Shown here one piece after another: positions 47,520 to 57,793 of a stretch of 64,000 nt of DNA. The first letter of the stretch is position 1, and each line of letters starts with the position of its first letter. The stretch is from contig OY282606.1 of the NCBI GenBank assembly GCA_958298945.1, positions 71,659,622 to 71,723,621 on the forward strand. The letters run 5' to 3'. This DNA comes from Atherix ibis. Taxonomy: Eukaryota > Arthropoda > Insecta > Diptera > Athericidae. The notes beneath the pieces were generated by a model. The model was not told the origin of the DNA, did not search any database, and saw nothing but the letters and a program-made list of their open reading frames with translations. Both the position numbers and the translations under genes were made by a program.

Positions 47520-49175
47520 GTTAGGTAGATATGATATAAAGAAATCTTTTTAGTATCACAGATGAGGTAGACGTGCTCGGATGAATAAAAATTGAGACTG
47601 TGTGTCCAAAGTTCAAATTAGGTACCCATATAGACAGAACTACTACATTGAACAATGTTAGAGATATGATGATATAAATCTAGAACTATAAAATTAATAT
47701 ATCTATAATAGACTGGAATTACTAGGTAGAAATAAAATTAGAATTACATTACTGAGCAATACTAGAGATGAGGTCAAAATTGGTTTCGCCTTCAATTATA
47801 TAAACGTGTCACATAGCAGTAGTTTCTATCAATCATAGATGATCAAAATTATAATCTGCAAGAGAAAAATGATGCAAACCAACCGTCAGAAAAATTGATG
47901 TAAATAAAAAGAATAAAATAAAGGACCTGGGGAATTATTTTAAATTGTTTAAATTCATACAAAATAAGCAAATTGATTTCTCAATAAAATTTGCATATAA
48001 ATGCTGGTCGGTATTCCATTTATTTATCGTAAATAAATGAGTAATTTATTCATAAGCCAATGATTTTTAACTTTCGATTATAATATAATATTATACCAAC
48101 AAGAAAAGTTCAAATTATTTAAAATGAAAGAATAAACTCTAAGTTTTATTATTTTTACAAGTGTAGATTTTGAAACAAATTAATTTTTTAACTGAAAAAG
48201 AGCTTCAAATGATCGACATTTTTAATTGTCATATTCACTTGATATTGCGTAATATTTATTTTCAGTAAATCCCAATTATTATTCTACTGTCTATATTTAC
48301 ATTTTTTTGTTGCCTTATAAATATGTACAATTTTTTTTATAAGATAAGTAAGTGATAAAATTTTCTTATATGATATTTAATTATGGATTTTAAAAAATAT
48401 ACCAGTATGAAACTGAAACCAATTAGAGTTTTTTTTTAAATTATATTTTACAACTTTGAAAATAACCACTCTTCAAATAGGAGACATTTTTTATAAAAAT
48501 AATTCCAGAATTATATACTAATTATTTTCATTAAATAAATAATAACAGTAATAATTAAATGAACTCAACTAATCAGACACGAATATGTACCTAGTCGATG
48601 GAAGCAAAAAATGCGGTACTAACTAGTACTTTTACAAAGTAAAACCGAACTGGGTCAAGGGCGACATGCTTAACTGGTTGCTGTTTTCACGGTCACTATT
48701 AGATGAATCGATCAATTGAAATGCAATTTATTTGTTCAACAATAGTAGAAAATTTCGTAAAAAAGGCAAATTTATCAAGTATTTAGCGTTAAATCAAAAT
48801 TTTATGCTAAATCGATTGGAAATTAACGTGAATTTTGGATATACGTGTATACTAGTTTTTATACCGAATAAAATATGTACTTGAGAGAGAGAAAAAAAAG
48901 CCAGTCAATCAAATGGTCGAATAATTAAGGTAAAAAAATTCAAGTCAATTAAGAAGAATTCGGTGTTGTTCTATTAAAAATAATAGGAATAAAATCCGCA
49001 GCATTTATTGGTTTAATAACTTTTAATTGAAATTAATATTTAATATAATAATCACTTTATACAAAAACAAAAATTTGGCAAATATTGATTAAAACACAAA
49101 TTATGTAAGACTTTACATAATGAATTAAAAGCAAGAATGAATTAAAGATAGAATGAATTAAAGATAGAAACTAGC
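47520..49175. other. Intergenic AT-rich spacer
   Basis: No gene or transposon recognised. It ends with short repeats AATGAATTAAAGATAGA near 49128-49168 next to the mitochondrial insertion. Confidence 0.7.
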
Positions 49176-49220
49176 AATTAATCCTATTGCTAGTGGGTGA
49201 TTTATTTGTAAAAAGGTGAA
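49176..49220 (-). pseudogene. ND6: Nuclear mitochondrial insertion: probable ND6 fragment
   Basis: Directly after the ND4 piece (four bases between), the same strand reads FTFLQMNHPLAMGLI under the mitochondrial code, matching the N-terminal (M/N)HPLAMGL motif of insect ND6. Only 15 codons long, so less certain than ND4. In the usual insect mitochondrial order ND4 and ND6 are on opposite strands; here they read the same way, so two fragments must have been joined, or the source mitochondrion was rearranged. Confidence 0.55.
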
Positions 49221-49224
49221 TCTT

Positions 49225-49466
49225 AGGAGGAGCAGCTATATTAGCAGCTCTTAATAAAAATCATCATATAGTTATAGAAGGCATAAGATTTAATAAACCC
49301 TTATTAATTATTAATCTCCGACTTCCTAATCGTTCATAAGAAACATTTGCTAATCTAAATAATCCAGACGAGCATAATCCATGTGCAATTATTAATATAT
49401 AAGAACCACTAAATCCTCAATATCTTAAAGTTATTAATCCACTTAAGACAATTCCGTAATAATATA
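49225..49466 (-). pseudogene. ND4: Nuclear mitochondrial insertion: ND4 fragment
   Basis: The minus strand reads as an uninterrupted piece of NADH dehydrogenase subunit 4 under the invertebrate mitochondrial code: [77 protein letters not shown]. Under the nuclear code it has two TGA stops and misread ATA and AGA codons, so it cannot be expressed from here. The family match starts around GIVLSG (near 49455) and stops at the PP codons (49225). Full ND4 is about 440 residues, so this is about 80 residues of its middle. No frameshift, which suggests a fairly recent insertion. Confidence 0.94.
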
Positions 49467-49619
49467 AATGTGATGTTAAGGCCATCTAGCGGCAAAAGCA
49501 TTTTATGATAGTTTCCAATAAAATACAATAAATACTTAGAAAAATATATAAAAACTATAAAACAGGAATGAAACAATATATTTTTTGCTAAAATAAGAAA
49601 ACGCAAAAAAATATAAGTA

Positions 49620-50770
49620 TTGGGTGTAAGGGAAAGTTCTGTCGTCTTTTTCTAAAGAAAAAATTAATTTTTTTTTTCATTTCTTATTCAAAAATTAATC
49701 CAAAATATAATTTCCTTTATAAGTTACAACGGTCTGCCAGCGTTCTGGCAGCTTATCCATTTACCTGAAAAAGAAATCCTCGTTTTCTTCCTCTGTCCTC
49801 GTTTTCTTCCAACCCCCTGGAAGTATTCTTCCACTGCCATTTGGACACCCTCATAATTTATATATTCATTTCCATCAAGAAAGTTTTGCAGCGACCTGAA
49901 CAGATGATAGTCAGATGGTGTAATATCTGGAGAATATGCTGGCTGAGGTAGAGTTTCCCAACCCAACTCTACAATTTTCTGTACGGTTTTTCTTGCCACG
50001 TGCGGTCTAGTATTGTTATAGTGAAGAATTACACCCTTTCTGTTGGCCAAATATGGACGTTTACGTTGAATTTCTTTATTCAAAACTTCAAGTTGCGAAC
50101 AGTAACGATCAACATCGACCATTTTTCTTTCAGCGACTTATAGTGGACAATACCCCTCCGATTCCACCAACAACACAACATAACTTTTTTTTGATGCATG
50201 CCAACTTTGGATGTGGTCGGTGGTGTCTCCCTTTTTCTTACATGTTTATAAACTATCCACTTTTCATCACCAGTCACCAAGCAATCCAGAAATGGTTCCC
50301 TTTTGTGACGAGCAAGATTTGAAGAACATATTGAAATTCGATCCATTAAATTTTTTTCGCCTAATTCGTGTGGCACCCAAACAGAGAGTTTGGACACAAA
50401 ATCAAGTCTTTTAATATGCTCTAAAGCAGTAGTTGATGAATTCCAAGCTTGGAGGCCACTTCTGTGGAATTTATTGTAACATGGGACTTGTCCTGATCAT
50501 ACTGCGTAGCACTTCGTCATTGACATCCAAAGAAAAATCACCTGAACGAAATTTCGCAAACCATCTCTGGCATGTTCGAGCTGTTACTGCGTCTTCTCCA
50601 AACTCGCCACACAATTTTTTTTTGCCTCCATCGCGTTGTTCCTTTTTTGGAACTCATACAACATACAATGTCTTAAGTGCAATTTTTCTTTACACATTTT
50701 GACTGTTTTACAAATTTAAAAAAACTGACAAAAATACGAAAAAATGTGTATAAACCATCAATCATATATA
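49620..50770 (-). mobile_element. mariner, TTGGGTGTAAGGG family, copy 2, 5' end lost
   Basis: The 3' terminal repeat starts at 49620 (TTGGGTGTAAGGGAAAGTTC), preceded by TA at 49618-49619. On the minus strand the transposase runs from MCKEKLHLRHCMLYEF-like sequence near 50700, through ARTCQRWFAKFRSGDFSLDV, INSTEVASKLGIHQLLL-like sequence, KLSVWVPHELGEKNLMDRIS, LDCLVTGDEKWIVYKHVRKR (first aspartate kept, unlike copy 1) and VMLCCWWNRRGIVHYKSLKE. Then come VILHYNNTRPHVARKTVQKI (second aspartate changed to N) and [20 protein letters not shown]. Frameshift near 50110 and a short duplication near 49780-49810. The 5' 115 bases including the terminal repeat are missing. Confidence 0.92.
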
Positions 50771-51070
50771 CGAAAATTATATGAACTTGACGTTATGCAG
50801 CGACAAAAACAATTTGGTAGTAAAAACAGACAAAACGAGGTACATTTGACGCCATTAAGTGACGAAAACGGCAGTAGAAAATAGTGTGATTTTTAAGACC
50901 ATCTAGCGAGAACAAATGTGCAATAATAAAAAGAACTAGAACTACTGAACGTGATCAGTTATATCAATTTAAATTTGTTTGAAACGTACTAAATAGATGC
51001 GGACTTGATATTATATAAAATTAAATATTATTGTATTTAGTTCAAATATTAAACTAAAATTGTTCATGTA
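50771..51070. other. Spacer
   Basis: AT-rich, with a CCATCTAGCG motif at about 50911-50920, also present at 49482-49491 on the other side of the mariner. No element recognised. Confidence 0.6.
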
Positions 51071-51272
51071 CACTGTAGGCCAAAAGTCTGTGAACACCTT
51101 AATAATAACATATTCTCTAGAAATCTTCAATTAAAATCTTAATATTATAAAGTATATTTAGAGTATATTACTTAAAATACTAAAAAAAATCATAATTTCC
51201 ATTCATGTCCCTTTTTTGCCATAACAGGCCAAAGCAATTACCAAGTTTCTACCTTTGTTTGTACCACATATA

Positions 51273-52173
51273 GGGTTTTCTAAAAAGAGTGATATGATTT
51301 CTTTTTTTAAAAAAACACACTAATTATTCAGGAAATTGAAATGTTTTTTTTATTTAATGTGAAGTAAAATCGATACAATTAAGTTCTGAATAAAAGGTCA
51401 TTCAAACGGCCTCCACGACTTCTTTCGCAGGAACGAATTCGTTGAACCCAATTTTCGAGCACTTTTTCTACTAAATCAAGTCGTATGTCATGAATAGCAC
51501 GTTCAATATTGACTTCTAAAGCTTGAAGAGAGTCTGGTTTATTGCTAAAGACCAATGACTTCAAATAACCCCACAAGAAATAGTCTAATGGTGTTAAATC
51601 ACAACTTCTTGGAGGCCATTCAATGTACCACAATTTCTTGAAATAATCGAATCTCCAAACTTTTCTCGCAATAATTCGGTTGTTGTACGTGCTGTGTGGC
51701 ACGTAGCCCCGTCTTTTTGGAACCAGGTGTTGTCAAGATCAACTTCGGCCAAAAAAAGTTTGGTTATCATCGATCTATACCGCTCTCCATTGACAGTAAC
51801 GGAGTTACCAGCTTCATTTCGAAAGAAGTACGGACCGATGATTCCGCCAGACCAAAAATCACACCAAACTGTCAATTTAGGTGAATGTAATGGGTGTTCA
51901 TGAATAATTTGTGGATTTTCTTCGCACCAGAATCGACAGTTTTCTTTATTTACTGCACCACTCAGATGAAAATTAGTGCACGAAAAGTTGCAATTGGAGA
52001 ACGGTTATTTTGATAATAAAATTGAATAATTTGTAAACGTTGGTCTTGCGTATATCTTTCCATGATAAAATTGTAAACATTACTGAATATAATGAAAAAA
52101 AATGACAGATTATGACATATTACAAATGGCCGAAACATCACTTAGAAATCATATTACTCTTTTTGGAAAACCC
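51273..52173 (-). mobile_element. DD41D (rosa-type) element inserted in the Tc1 element
   Basis: 901 bp with well-kept ends (GGGTTTTCTAAAAAGAGTGA and its inverse) and TA flanks. Minus strand: start near 52062, MERYTQDQRLQIIQFYYQNN then RSPIATFRA. A deletion of roughly 360 bases follows that removes the first aspartate, then FHLSGAVNKENCRFWCEENP, HSPKLTVWCDFWSGGIIGPY, FFRNEAGNSVTVNGERYRSM, DLDNTWFQKDGATCHTARTT (second aspartate) and WPPRSCDLTPLDYFLWGYLK (third). The spacing between the last two is about 41 residues, defining DD41D. The tail reads ENWVQRIRSCERSRGGRLND. One frame change separates the two open parts. Confidence 0.92.
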
Positions 52174-52242
52174 TATATAAAGGATTCATTTCGCGGGTTT
52201 TTCTTAATATTTTTCCAAAGTTCTATTTGACTTAAAAAAATA

Positions 52243-53077
52243 ATGGGAATATAGCGCTCTGGTATTGTTACTTCATTTAATGAAGGTATATCGGAGCGAT
52301 TCATAGCGGCAAAGTTTAAAATTTCAAGGAGTTACGTTCATCAAACTATATGATATTATAGTTAGATTGAAAGTTATCAGAACTTACCATGGTTTGGTAG
52401 GCATAAACTTACTAGTTTAAGCGGAGATCGATTAATTTGCACCAGTAAACGGAATGGGAGACTTACATAACCTTAAATTCGATATGAATTATATAAAAGC
52501 CGTGTCAAATCAGTGTCTATAACAACAGCGAAAAGCCCGATTAAGAGCTTCTAGTCTATTTCGGCGCGCGGCGGTAAGGAAACTATTATTACGCCCTACA
52601 AATAGAAAAAAAATATTGGACGGACTTTCAAAATATACTCTGGACGGATGAGTCAAAGTTCCAGACTTTTAGGTCCAAAAGAAGAATTTGCGTGCATCGG
52701 AGTGGTGGTTAAAAAATAATGCCGGAAGTCGTGGTGCCAACCGTTGAGCAGTGTTGCTTCTGTACGGATTAAGTAGAGTACTTAGTTCGGATTTATGGAG
52801 GAACAGAGCAGTATCTAAACGAAGTTTCTTCAATCAGGAGTTCGGTTAATAGGTGAAGGATTCGTAACGATCCAAAATATACTTCGAAATTATGTAGAGA
52901 CTATCTACAAAATAAGAAACAAGAAAGTACTTGGGAAATATGACATAGCCACCATAAGCACCTGATCTGAACCACATAGAAGTTGTATCGTTCAAGGAAG
53001 AATTATCGATAACCCTTTCGTAATTTCATAAGATATGATAAAAAAAACTGATCGACCGTATACCTAGAATCAAGCTA
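52243..53077 (+). pseudogene. Tc1-like transposase pseudogene
   Basis: Starts at ATG 52243 (MGI then stop). Pieces in order: FNEGISERFIAAKFKISRSY near 52276-52335 (helix-turn-helix), LTSLSGDRLICTSKRNGRLT near 52410-52470, IRYELYKSRVKSVSITTAKS, a RAVRKPIITPYK-like piece, ILWTDESKFQTFRSKRRICV (first aspartate, about 52640-52690), MPEVVVPTVEQ, EQYLNEVS, then IGEGFVT and NDPKYTSKLCRDYLQNKK (second aspartate). The final E segment is degraded (PDLNHIEV-like near 52960-52990). The order and motifs are those of DD34E Tc1 transposases. Multiple stops and frameshifts. Confidence 0.87.
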
Positions 53078-54362
53078 CGAGGGTCGTTCAATAAGTCCTT
53101 AGAAAATCTAAGAAATTGCGCTCGTAGTGTCGGTAAAGGTTTTTTTTTGTAAGTACCATTATCGACAGGAAAGCTGTCAAAATTTCAGCTCCATCCATAG
53201 CGTCGGTCAATTTCTATCGTCGATTAAAGTTAACGACATTTATTTGTGCATAACAATGGAAAAAAGCGAGTTTAGGGCTGTCTTCAAACATCTCCATTTG
53301 AAAGGCTTAAGCCCGAAAGAAATCAAAGACGAGTTGGATGCAGTTCATGGCACATCTGCACCTGTGTTTGCGACGGTTTACAATTGGGTGAATGAATTTA
53401 AACGTGGCCGTTCATCCACAAAAGATGAACATCGTTCAGGACGCCCAGTTGAGGTGTCTACTTCTGAAATCATAGACAAAATCCACTATCTGATTTTGAA
53501 CGATCGGCGAGTTAAAGTGCGCGAATTAGTTGAGGCCACGGGCATATCACAAGGTACAGTCGCTTCAATTTTGCATGAAAAATTGTCTGTGAAAAAATTT
53601 TCGGCAAGATGGGTGCCGCGTTTGCTATCAGAGGAGAATAAGCGCAATCGTGTAGTGGACTATGTTGGCACTCTTTCATCGCAATCCTGCCGAAATCCTT
53701 CGTCGATATGTCACTGTGGACGAAACCTGGATACACTACTACACTCCAGAAACGAAGAGACAGTCATCACAGTGGATTTTTAAGGGTTAACGGGCTCCGA
53801 AGATGGCAAAAACTGTGCTATCGGCCAGCAAGGTGATGGCCACGGTCTTTTGGGATTCGCAGGGCATCATTTTTATCGACTACTTGGAAAAAGGAAAAAT
53901 AATAACAGGAGCGTATTACGCGTCGTTATTGCAACGGTTGAGCGAGGAAATCAAAGAGAAACGCCCCCATCTGAAGAAGAAAAAAATCCTCTTGCATCAG
54001 GACAATGCGCGTGTGCACACCTGCGCTGTTTCCATGGCCAAAATTGTGGAATTGTGAATGGAATTGTTGCAGCATCCCGCTTATTCACCAGATTTGGCCC
54101 CGAGTGACTATTTTCTTTTCCCCAATCTGAAGAAATGGCTTGGCGGACGACGGTTCACTTCCAACGAGGACGTCATTGCTCAAACGGATGAGTATTTTGC
54201 AGAACTTCCGAAATCCTATTTTTAGGACGGGATAAAAATTTTGGAAAAACGGTTGGAAAAGTGTATAGAGCTAAAAGAAAATTATGTTGAAAAATAAAAA
54301 TTTTTTTTAAAAAAAAGCAGTTTTTTTTCATCTTTTTCTAAGGACTTATTGAACGACCCTTG
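53078..54362 (+). mobile_element. mariner, CGAGGGTCGTTCAATAAG family, full length, in the Tc1 element
   Basis: 1,285 bp with both terminal repeats complete (CGAGGGTCGTTCAATAAGTC at 53078; its inverse ends at 54362) and TA at both flanks. This is the structurally complete copy of the family; the sister copy is at 29520-30751. Confidence 0.95.
53257..54295 (+). pseudogene. mariner transposase (DD34D), full-length pseudogene
   Basis: Starts at ATG 53257: MEKSEFRAVFKHLHLKGLSP, then FATVYNWVNEFKRGRSSTKD (first helix-turn-helix), HRSGRPVE, VRELVEATGISQGTVASILH (second), WVPRLLSEENKRNRVVD. An eight-base deletion near 53660 shifts the frame relative to the sister copy. VTVDETWIHYYTPETKRQSS follows (first aspartate), then stop TAA near 53786, and KVMATVFWDSQGIIFIDYLE, LLHQDNARVHT (second aspartate), stop TGA near 54055, YSPDLAPSDYFLF (third; 34 residues between, counting the stop), stop TAG near 54223, and LEKRLEKCIELKENYVEK. 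One frameshift and three stops; all three catalytic aspartates are still encoded. Length about 345 codons, normal for mariner. Confidence 0.93.
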
Positions 54363-54515
54363 TATCTATACATTAAACGCAAAATAGTTTTTTTTAGATG
54401 AAAAAGAAATTTGCAATTTTCTTTCATTATATTTTTAATTCGATAATAATGCATAAAAAATAGGTAATAATGAATAAAAATAAAACCAATGCGGTCGCAG
54501 ACTTTTGGTCTGTAG

Positions 54516-56339
54516 TATATATGGAAATTTGCCGGAACAAAAACTAGCGGTGCTATTGTGGAGCCATCTAGGCTTATAGTAGATAAGCGAATCCGATTGG
54601 AGTAAATTTAAGATAACTTTATGAAACGACATCTTATATTTCTTCTTTTGATACATTCAAATGCATAAACATATGTATCTAATAAGTTTTTCTTCTTGTT
54701 CAAATTTCATAAAGAAAAGATTAATTAATAGGCGCAACAAACGGCACGTTATTTTGAAATAAAGTCTCAACAACAATTTGATCACGAAATGCACATAAAA
54801 AATTACACTTATTTGTGTTCATTAAAAGTTTTTCTTTTTCGAACAGTTATTCTTTAAAGTAAAGCTTGAGTAAAAATTTAGGTCAATACTTCATTATTAA
54901 ATCTACTCAATGCAAAAATTGAACAAGACCAATACCACGAATCTTTTCTAAATGATGGTTGTCTGTAAAATCAGTCAATGTCTTATAGTTAAATTGAAAG
55001 AAAACCAAACTCCTCTGCAATACTCGTACAAAGACCATAAAATCATATTGTATCTAATTTTCATTTTTATAGTACACTACAGATTATGAGCAAGTTTTAC
55101 TCCATTTAGATTTATTATAACGTTATTTTTTGTGTCGTCTTATATGTGGCACAAACATCATACTAATATTTTAATTTTTTGTTAGGTTCTTATTTATAAT
55201 CAAAATTTGAAAAATACGATATACTCATTTAATATTAATTCCTTTTCAAACAGTTTTATTAATATACGAATAATTCCTCTCGTCCTAAATTTTTTCACCT
55301 ATTAAAAAAAATCTTTCTTCTGAATGAAGCAGTAAATTTTTCAATCTTCTGAGCATGTTCTTTTAAAAAAACACTTTGTAGAATCGAATAACTAATAATT
55401 CGAAATTTTATTATTATGCATTTTTGCCTGTTTGACTCGCAAAGCCTTGGTTCAAAAAATAATAGCTGAACGTTTGAAAGTCGGTCTGCTCTCTGCCAAA
55501 TTGACTACAATATTTTTTCCTCCCATTGACGCAAATAATTATATTCTTCCGTTTATTTTTAGCCACTGACCATTTGTTTATTTTGAAACTGAACAAAAAA
55601 AAATGTGAGTTTATTATTGGAAGCATTTATTTATGAATTGGTATCAGTGAAAAAATCATTGTTAACTGGTGTGGTCATGGGTGAACCGTTCTGTATTGAC
55701 GCCAAATTATACCGAATCATGAGCTGGTCGAAATATGCTTATTTAAGGATTAATTAACGATTTGCAATTCAATCAGAATTTTTATTTAATAGGAACCTAT
55801 TGCTATAAATAGTCACTCTAAAGAATCCTACTTTAAACTTCTAACCAGGGAAGGAGAAGTTCCTATATTATTTCATTTACTTAGGAATGATTTTTCACCT
55901 TTTGTGCTCTTCAAAATAACAATAGGCGATACTGAATGAATATGTGAAGTTGATTTGACCATTAAGATTTTCACCAAATAAATTAATTCAATTAATTTTT
56001 ATTAAAACAAAGCAGTCAAAAAATTATTATTATAGAGTTGGCTTATGTTAATGGAGAAACTTGATTCATTATTATTAAATGTTCTAAGGATCTAAGACCT
56101 CAATGCCAAGGTCCAAGAGCTAAGGAAGATACTCGAAGTCGAATCAAAAGACTGGCATAGCTGCCTGGCTTATCTGTTGGTTCCCAAAACAATGTGTTTT
56201 ATATGAGATTAACTTGTCAAAAGTGAGTGTACGATGGATAACAAGGATGCTGACAAGATAGGCTCGAGAGGACTTTTAAATGTTGTGTGCTAATGGCCCG
56301 TCAATTATTATTGAGCAAATTGTCATCGGGTTCATTATT
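54516..56339. other. Intergenic AT-rich spacer
   Basis: No gene or element recognised. Short open frames are without domains. Confidence 0.7.
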
Positions 56340-57140
56340 ATCATCCAAAAGCAAACAGGAGTCGATGAAATGGCAGAAAAAAGGAACAATTCCTCTCGAA
56401 ACAGTTCAAGATTACCACATCTACTGGAAGGGTTATGGGCGCCGTGTTTTGGGAAGATAAGGGGAATTTCTATAAGGGTGATATGTTTTCAAATGGACAG
56501 TGTGGCCATATTTCAAATGTCAATATCTATCATGTCATAATGTTTGGTGTAGTTTATAACACATTGATAGCATCGGTGCTTATTTTTTTCAAAATAAGGA
56601 TGGAGTTGCCACTACTGTTAATGATGAGCGGTACAGATCGATAATAATAAACTTTTTCTGACCGGAATTGGAAGATAGTGGATGTAACAAATATATGGTT
56701 TCAACAAGATGGCGCTACTTGCCACACGCGATTTATTGCAATAAATGCAGATATGCAATGGCCTCCGAGGAATTGTGATTTAACACGTTTTGACTTCTTC
56801 TTGTGGGATTATTTGAGGTCATTGGTCTGTGCCAATAAACCAGCGACCACTGATGCATTAAAATTGAATATTAAATGCCAAATAAGTGAAATACGACCGG
56901 ACTTTATCCGGTGGTCGAAAATTGGAACCATCGTATTTGGTTCTGTAAAACGCAGGAGAGGCGGCCATTTGACTTACCGAGTATTTTATAAGTTGAGTAT
57001 GCTTCAAAATAAAATAATAAATTTTGCTCTACCAAATTGCTTGTTTGTTTTATTTAAAAAAAACATATCACTCTTATTGGAAACACCTGTACATGATATA
57101 CTGCTGGAATTCGTCAATTACAACATGCTATTTAAAAATA
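56340..57140 (+). mobile_element. mariner fragment interrupted by a DD41D element
   Basis: 56340-56457 reads SKQESMKWQKKGTIPLETVQ and, one frame over, GRVMGAVFWEDKG. This is the SK(Q)QSM.W....P and K(V)M(G/A).VFWD..G blocks of a mariner transposase. The sequence after the DD41D element (57091-57140) reads ILLEFVNYN, which fits the expected continuation (G)(I)(L)L(I/V/L)(E/D)(F/Y)L. No terminal repeats of this mariner are present. Confidence 0.55.
56458..57090 (+). mobile_element. DD41D (rosa-type) relic
   Basis: Left end GGGGAATTTCTATAAGGGTG at about 56458; right end CATATCACTCTTATTGGAAA then CACCTG at about 57090. Only the catalytic half remains: VMFGVVYNTLIASVLIFFKI (degraded VWCG...IGPYFF), ATTVNDERYRS-like, DVTNIWFQQDGATCHTRFIA (second aspartate), MQWPPRNCDLTRFDFFLWDY (third), NIKCQISEIRPDF and NRMRRCQASRGGHLT-like. 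A 170-codon open part spans 56678-57190. Internally deleted and frameshifted. Confidence 0.85.
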
Positions 57141-57170
57141 CGATGAGTGAATCGAATCCAAGGCATACTA

Positions 57171-57793
57171 ATGGGTTGTTCGGAAAGTAATTTCGTGTTT
57201 TTTTTTTATAAAAATGAAAATCGATTTTCTTATAGTGAAAAAATTGACCAACTCTGGGCTTTTTTCTTTAAACCATTCAATTTGTCCAACTGATGACAGT
57301 ATACTTCAGAATTGATTGTCCAACTGATGACAGTACACTTCAGAATTGATTGTTGTATTGCTCGGTAGAAGCTGAAAATAAACGATTCCTTTGAAATCCC
57401 ACCAAACAGATAGTATAACCTTTTTTTGATGAATATTGGCTTTCGAAGTGCTTTGAACCGGTTCATCTTTTCTACTTCAGGATCTTTTGCGCTTAACATT
57501 GTTGGAGACAAATCATTTCTCGTCCCCAGTGATGATACACTTCAAAAATGGATCATTTTCTTGGCGATTGAGAAGCAAATCACATACGTCAATGAGACAG
57601 CACATGTTTTTTTCGTAAGATGAGGAACCCATATATCGAGCTTAAACCCAGCCGTTTCAAATGATTATGAACGGTCGTATTCAATAAATTCAATCTTTCA
57701 GCGATCTCACGAGTTGTTTTTCGCCGGTTTGCATCAATTAATGCCTTTATTGTGTCTTCATCAGCAAACGAAATTACTTTCCGAACAACCCAA
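57171..57793 (-). mobile_element. Internally deleted mariner with both ends (TTGGGTTGTTCGG family)
   Basis: 623 bp between TA dinucleotides. The minus strand starts with the terminal repeat (57793 downward) running directly into TTTGCTGATGAAGACACAAT, the same deletion joint as in the copy at 11455. Then comes [24 protein letters not shown] helix-turn-helix, YMGSSSYEKNM-like, GDEKWFVSNNV-like sequence around the first aspartate, [20 protein letters not shown] and [16 protein letters not shown]. The C-terminal third with the other two aspartates is deleted. It contains a 34-bp tandem duplication. Confidence 0.93.
57284..57351. repeat. 34-bp tandem duplication in the mariner copy
   Basis: GTCCAACTGATGACAGTATA...GAATTGATT at 57284-57317 is followed directly by a second unit at 57318-57351 differing at one base (T to C). 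It falls in the [11 protein letters not shown] codons. Confidence 0.93.

Larger units (their letters stand above)
51071..54515 (+). mobile_element. Tc1-like element split by two later insertions
   Basis: Left end CACTGTAGGCCAAAAGTCTG at 51071, preceded by TA. The right end at 54515 is the inverse (CTACAGACCAAAAGTCTG read inward), followed by TA. Between them lie three Tc1 segments: 51071-51272, 52174-53077 and 54363-54515, about 1,260 bp in total, close to a normal Tc1 length. They are separated by a DD41D element (51273-52173) and a mariner (53078-54362). The transposase pseudogene is in the middle segment. Confidence 0.88.

Noticed and set aside
53850..54107. 85-codon frame also seen at 29759-29995 (78 codons)
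   Set aside because: Same strand as the mariner transposase but in a shifted frame; shared only because both are copies of one transposon.
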